Below are positions 43,619 through 45,352 of a DNA stretch of 45,352 nucleotides, piece after piece. The stretch covers positions 1 to 45,352 of the forward strand of contig NZ_BQHI01000037.1 of the NCBI RefSeq assembly GCF_021603585.1, read 5' to 3'. Each line of letters begins with the position of its first letter. Position 1 is the first letter of the stretch. This stretch comes from Pseudomonas sputi. Its GTDB lineage: Bacteria; Pseudomonadota; Gammaproteobacteria; Pseudomonadales; Pseudomonadaceae. The notes below the pieces were generated by a model. It had not been told where the DNA came from and ran no database searches. It saw only the letters and a list, made by a program, of their open reading frames with translations. The position numbers were made by a program, and so were the translations under genes.

Positions 43619-43900
43619 TCACCGCCCAGTCATAGAGAGCACATCTTCCGCCGGCATTAAAAAACACGCTTCCATTGCCCAAGGCTTATAAGTAGCTATA
43701 TCCAATGCATCCACCTTCAATCTCGATGTAATTGGCATATTAAGCTCCACTAGTGCGAAACGCTCGTTCGAACCGTCATCATCGAACAATACAACCTTTA
43801 AAACTTCAGCGCCTCCGTGCTGTTGAATTCTATCTTTCACTACCGCCGCCGTGTCTTTAGTACGAGACAGATTTCTCATTAAAACATAGGATCCCGACAT
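43619..43900 (-). CDS. Uncharacterised small protein, 93 residues
   Basis: A protein starting MSGSYVLMRNLSRTKDTAAV with a C-terminal CFLMPAEDVLSMTG. The family is not recognised. GGAG stands 8 bases before the ATG at 43900; the open frame continues five codons further to a TTG without support. It follows the 79-residue gene on the same strand with 70 bases between, and its AT-rich codons suggest recent acquisition. Confidence 0.6.
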   Translation of the reverse strand: MSGSYVLMRNLSRTKDTAAVVKDRIQQHGGAEVLKVVLFDDDGSNERFALVELNMPITSRLKVDALDIATYKPWAMEACFLMPAEDVLSMTGR

Positions 43901-43970
43901 GATGACACTCTCCAATTAAATTAAAATATCAAAAAAGGAGACAACTGAACTAATTCACCCCTTTTGCCGA

Positions 43971-44210
43971 TCACGAAAGCTGGGTGACTGACAAGACCTC
44001 CTCAGCTTGAAAAGTCCGATGTCCTTTTACACCCGAATGAATAGTCGCCGTATAGACACCATTAATCGAGTCAAAATACACCTGACCTATGTAAACCTCT
44101 GAATCTTTGAAATGAATTCTATAAAACACGTTCGTCTCCATATTTTCAAACAGCTTCGGTGCCTCACCTACTATTACCGGCACCTGCCCATCGGATTGAA
44201 AATCACTCAT
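43971..44210 (-). CDS. Uncharacterised small protein, 79 residues
   Basis: A protein with MSDFQSDGQVPVIVGEAPKL, then FYRIHFKDSEVYIGQVYFDS and a short C-terminus. It may be a small beta-rich domain but no family is known to me. AGGAG precedes the ATG at 44210. The region upstream of it (44266 onward) is homologous to that upstream of the 87-residue gene at 45104, although the two proteins are unlike each other. Confidence 0.6.
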   Translation of the reverse strand: MSDFQSDGQVPVIVGEAPKLFENMETNVFYRIHFKDSEVYIGQVYFDSINGVYTATIHSGVKGHRTFQAEEVLSVTQLS

Positions 44211-44265
44211 GTCAGAACACTCCTATCAGATTTTATTAACAAACACTGATAACAAAATAAATTAG

Positions 44266-44400
44266 CAAAGGGGACAGATTTATTTTCCGACCCAACCTAC
44301 CAAAAGTATCAACACAAACATCCGCAACCACACCTGATAGAAATGACAGTTTTTAATACTTATTTAGAACAGCCTAAATTCTGAAAAACCATAAAGACAT
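44266..44400 (-). repeat. Duplicated upstream region X with AAAGGGGACAGATTTATTTT
   Basis: The sequence begins with a motif copy (AAAGGGGACAGATTTATTTT at 44267-44286) and continues with a block including CACACCTGATAGAAATGACA and GTTTTTAATAC that recurs at 45136-45260. Both blocks lie upstream of a small minus-strand gene at a similar distance. The gap 44211-44523 holds nothing else recognisable. Confidence 0.65.
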
Positions 44401-44523
44401 TAGACACCGACTCATTAGCTCATCTCCTCAGTTCAGCCGAATACATTCTCTGACACATCCTGCCTGCTTCAGCTTCACCACCTTCTAAGCTTCATCCGTC
44501 AAGACAAGGACGTAAGAAGACTC

Positions 44524-44748
44524 ATGCCCAGAACCTGACGCATCGTGCTAGCGAACTACCCGCATCACATCGTGCAGCGCCGCCGCAACAGGCAGGTCGT
44601 TTTCGCAGAGCCAGCGGACTTCGAGCGCTACCTCTCTGACCTGTGAGAACTCAAGGAAGCATTGGGTATAAAAGTTTATGCCTACTGCCTGATGACCAAC
44701 CTTATCCACCTGCTTCTCACCCCAGCAGAAGCCACGTCCAGTGTTTAA
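44524..44748 (+). pseudogene. Decayed IS200-like (Y1) transposase
   Basis: The frame reads MPRT-stop-RIVLANYPHHIVQRRRNRQVVF, then AEPADFERYLSDL-stop-ELKEALG and KVYAYCLMTNLIHLLLTP. This is the N-terminal part of a Y1/HUH transposase of the RAYT-like type. Two in-frame stops interrupt it and the HUH motif is altered to NLIHLL. The rest is missing. The flanking GGGGAC motifs may be its former target repeats. Confidence 0.8.
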
Positions 44749-44750
44749 CG

Positions 44751-44789
44751 TCAAAAGGGGACGATTAAATAAATCTGTCCCTTTTTGAT
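44751..44789. repeat. Palindromic GGGGACGATTAAATAAATC element
   Basis: TCAAAAGGGGACGATTAA and ATCTGTCCCTTTTTGA are inverted around a short centre, forming a long hairpin directly after the transposase remnant. It belongs to the dispersed motif family. Confidence 0.7.
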
Positions 44790-44840
44790 GTTCGATTACA
44801 ACTTTTAAGACCTCCCAAAATTCGCTCCCACTCAACGGAG

Positions 44841-45119
<279 letters not shown>

Positions 45120-45135
45120 TTAATGTGGACGACAA

Positions 45136-45260
45136 TCAAAGGGAACAGATTTATTTTCTGCGCACCCACAAACAAATTGTCAACACAAAAACCCACAACC
45201 ACACCTGATAGAAATGACAGTTTTTAATACATATTCAGAACAACCAAAATTCTGAATAAC
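45136..45260 (-). repeat. Duplicated upstream region Y with AAAGGGAACAGATTTATTTT
   Basis: A second, diverged copy of the 44266-44400 block, with the same order: a motif copy at 45137-45158, TCAACACAAA, and the block CACACCTGATAGAAATGACA with GTTTTTAATAC. Read on the minus strand, a TTGACA-like box near 45180 may be part of a shared promoter. The remaining sequence to 45352 is C-rich and holds no gene. Confidence 0.6.
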
Positions 45261-45352
45261 TATAAAAACCACGGATGCAAACTCATTTAACTCATTCCCT
45301 CCCCGAACCCACCAATCCAGCTTCACCTCGACCACACCCAGCCCCCCCCCAC

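Noticed and set aside
44548-44835. 95-codon minus-strand frame
   Set aside because: It is the antisense of the decayed Y1 transposase and the adjoining palindrome.

Overview
The window looks like a piece of a Pseudomonas chromosome, most likely from the P. fluorescens lineage. This rests on small families that are typical of that genus (DUF6124, DUF2790, DUF2986, CigR-like), a GC-rich codon style on the core genes, and the gene set (rlhA, trmK, cusCBA, ars genes, KefA-like MscS channel). No rRNA, tRNA, CRISPR array or intact transposon was seen.

Layout. 1-3.8 kb is an AT-rich acquired island carrying a DUF2971 protein, a SIR2-like predicted NADase, a small HExxH metallopeptidase-like protein and an unknown protein on the other strand; the first three form a same-strand cassette that reads like a candidate defence or stress module. 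4.0-4.7 kb holds a structured leader followed by a DUF6124 gene. 4.8-12.6 kb is a patchwork of small accessory genes: PixA/AidA-like protein, cytochrome c, YfcF-type GST, small membrane proteins, a secreted protein with three copies of a 12-residue repeat, lipoprotein, CigR-like protein, LMW phosphatase-like protein, PhyH oxygenase and a MarR-GNAT fusion. 12.6-13.7 kb is a scar: a 5'-truncated SDR gene, a truncated third copy of the DUF6124 leader and an IS3 remnant. 13.7-16.6 kb is a three-gene operon (unknown protein, KaiC-like double ATPase, histidine kinase). 16.9-20.9 kb is a quinone oxidoreductase / CMD / aldehyde dehydrogenase operon with a divergent LysR regulator.

20.9-30.5 kb has a DUF2790 protein, a MITE-like element with perfect 24-bp ends, a phosphodiesterase, a LysE exporter, arsR-arsC-arsH with no arsenite pump between them, and, convergent with it, a cusCBA copper/silver efflux operon headed by a Met/Cys-rich periplasmic protein. 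30.7-42.6 kb is ordinary chromosome: MscS-type channel, DUF2986, trmK, LysE with an AraC regulator, epoxide-hydrolase-like enzyme, GlxA-type regulator, MFS transporter, rlhA and RidA. 42.8-45.35 kb is accessory again: a second structured leader plus DUF6124 gene, three small unknown genes, a decayed IS200-like transposase and several copies of a GGGGACAGATTTATTTT-type repeat.

Most interesting signal. The two complete leaders in front of the DUF6124 genes (about 4010-4317 and 42830-43139) keep the same set of stems while their bases change in a compensatory way. Each holds two copies of a TTTRGTAG segment flanking one complementary CTACYAA segment, and the R/Y position changes in all three places together. 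The last stem abuts or overlaps the Shine-Dalgarno sequence. This looks like a cis-acting RNA with mutually exclusive pairings that could control translation of DUF6124 proteins; a truncated third copy lies at about 13343-13425.
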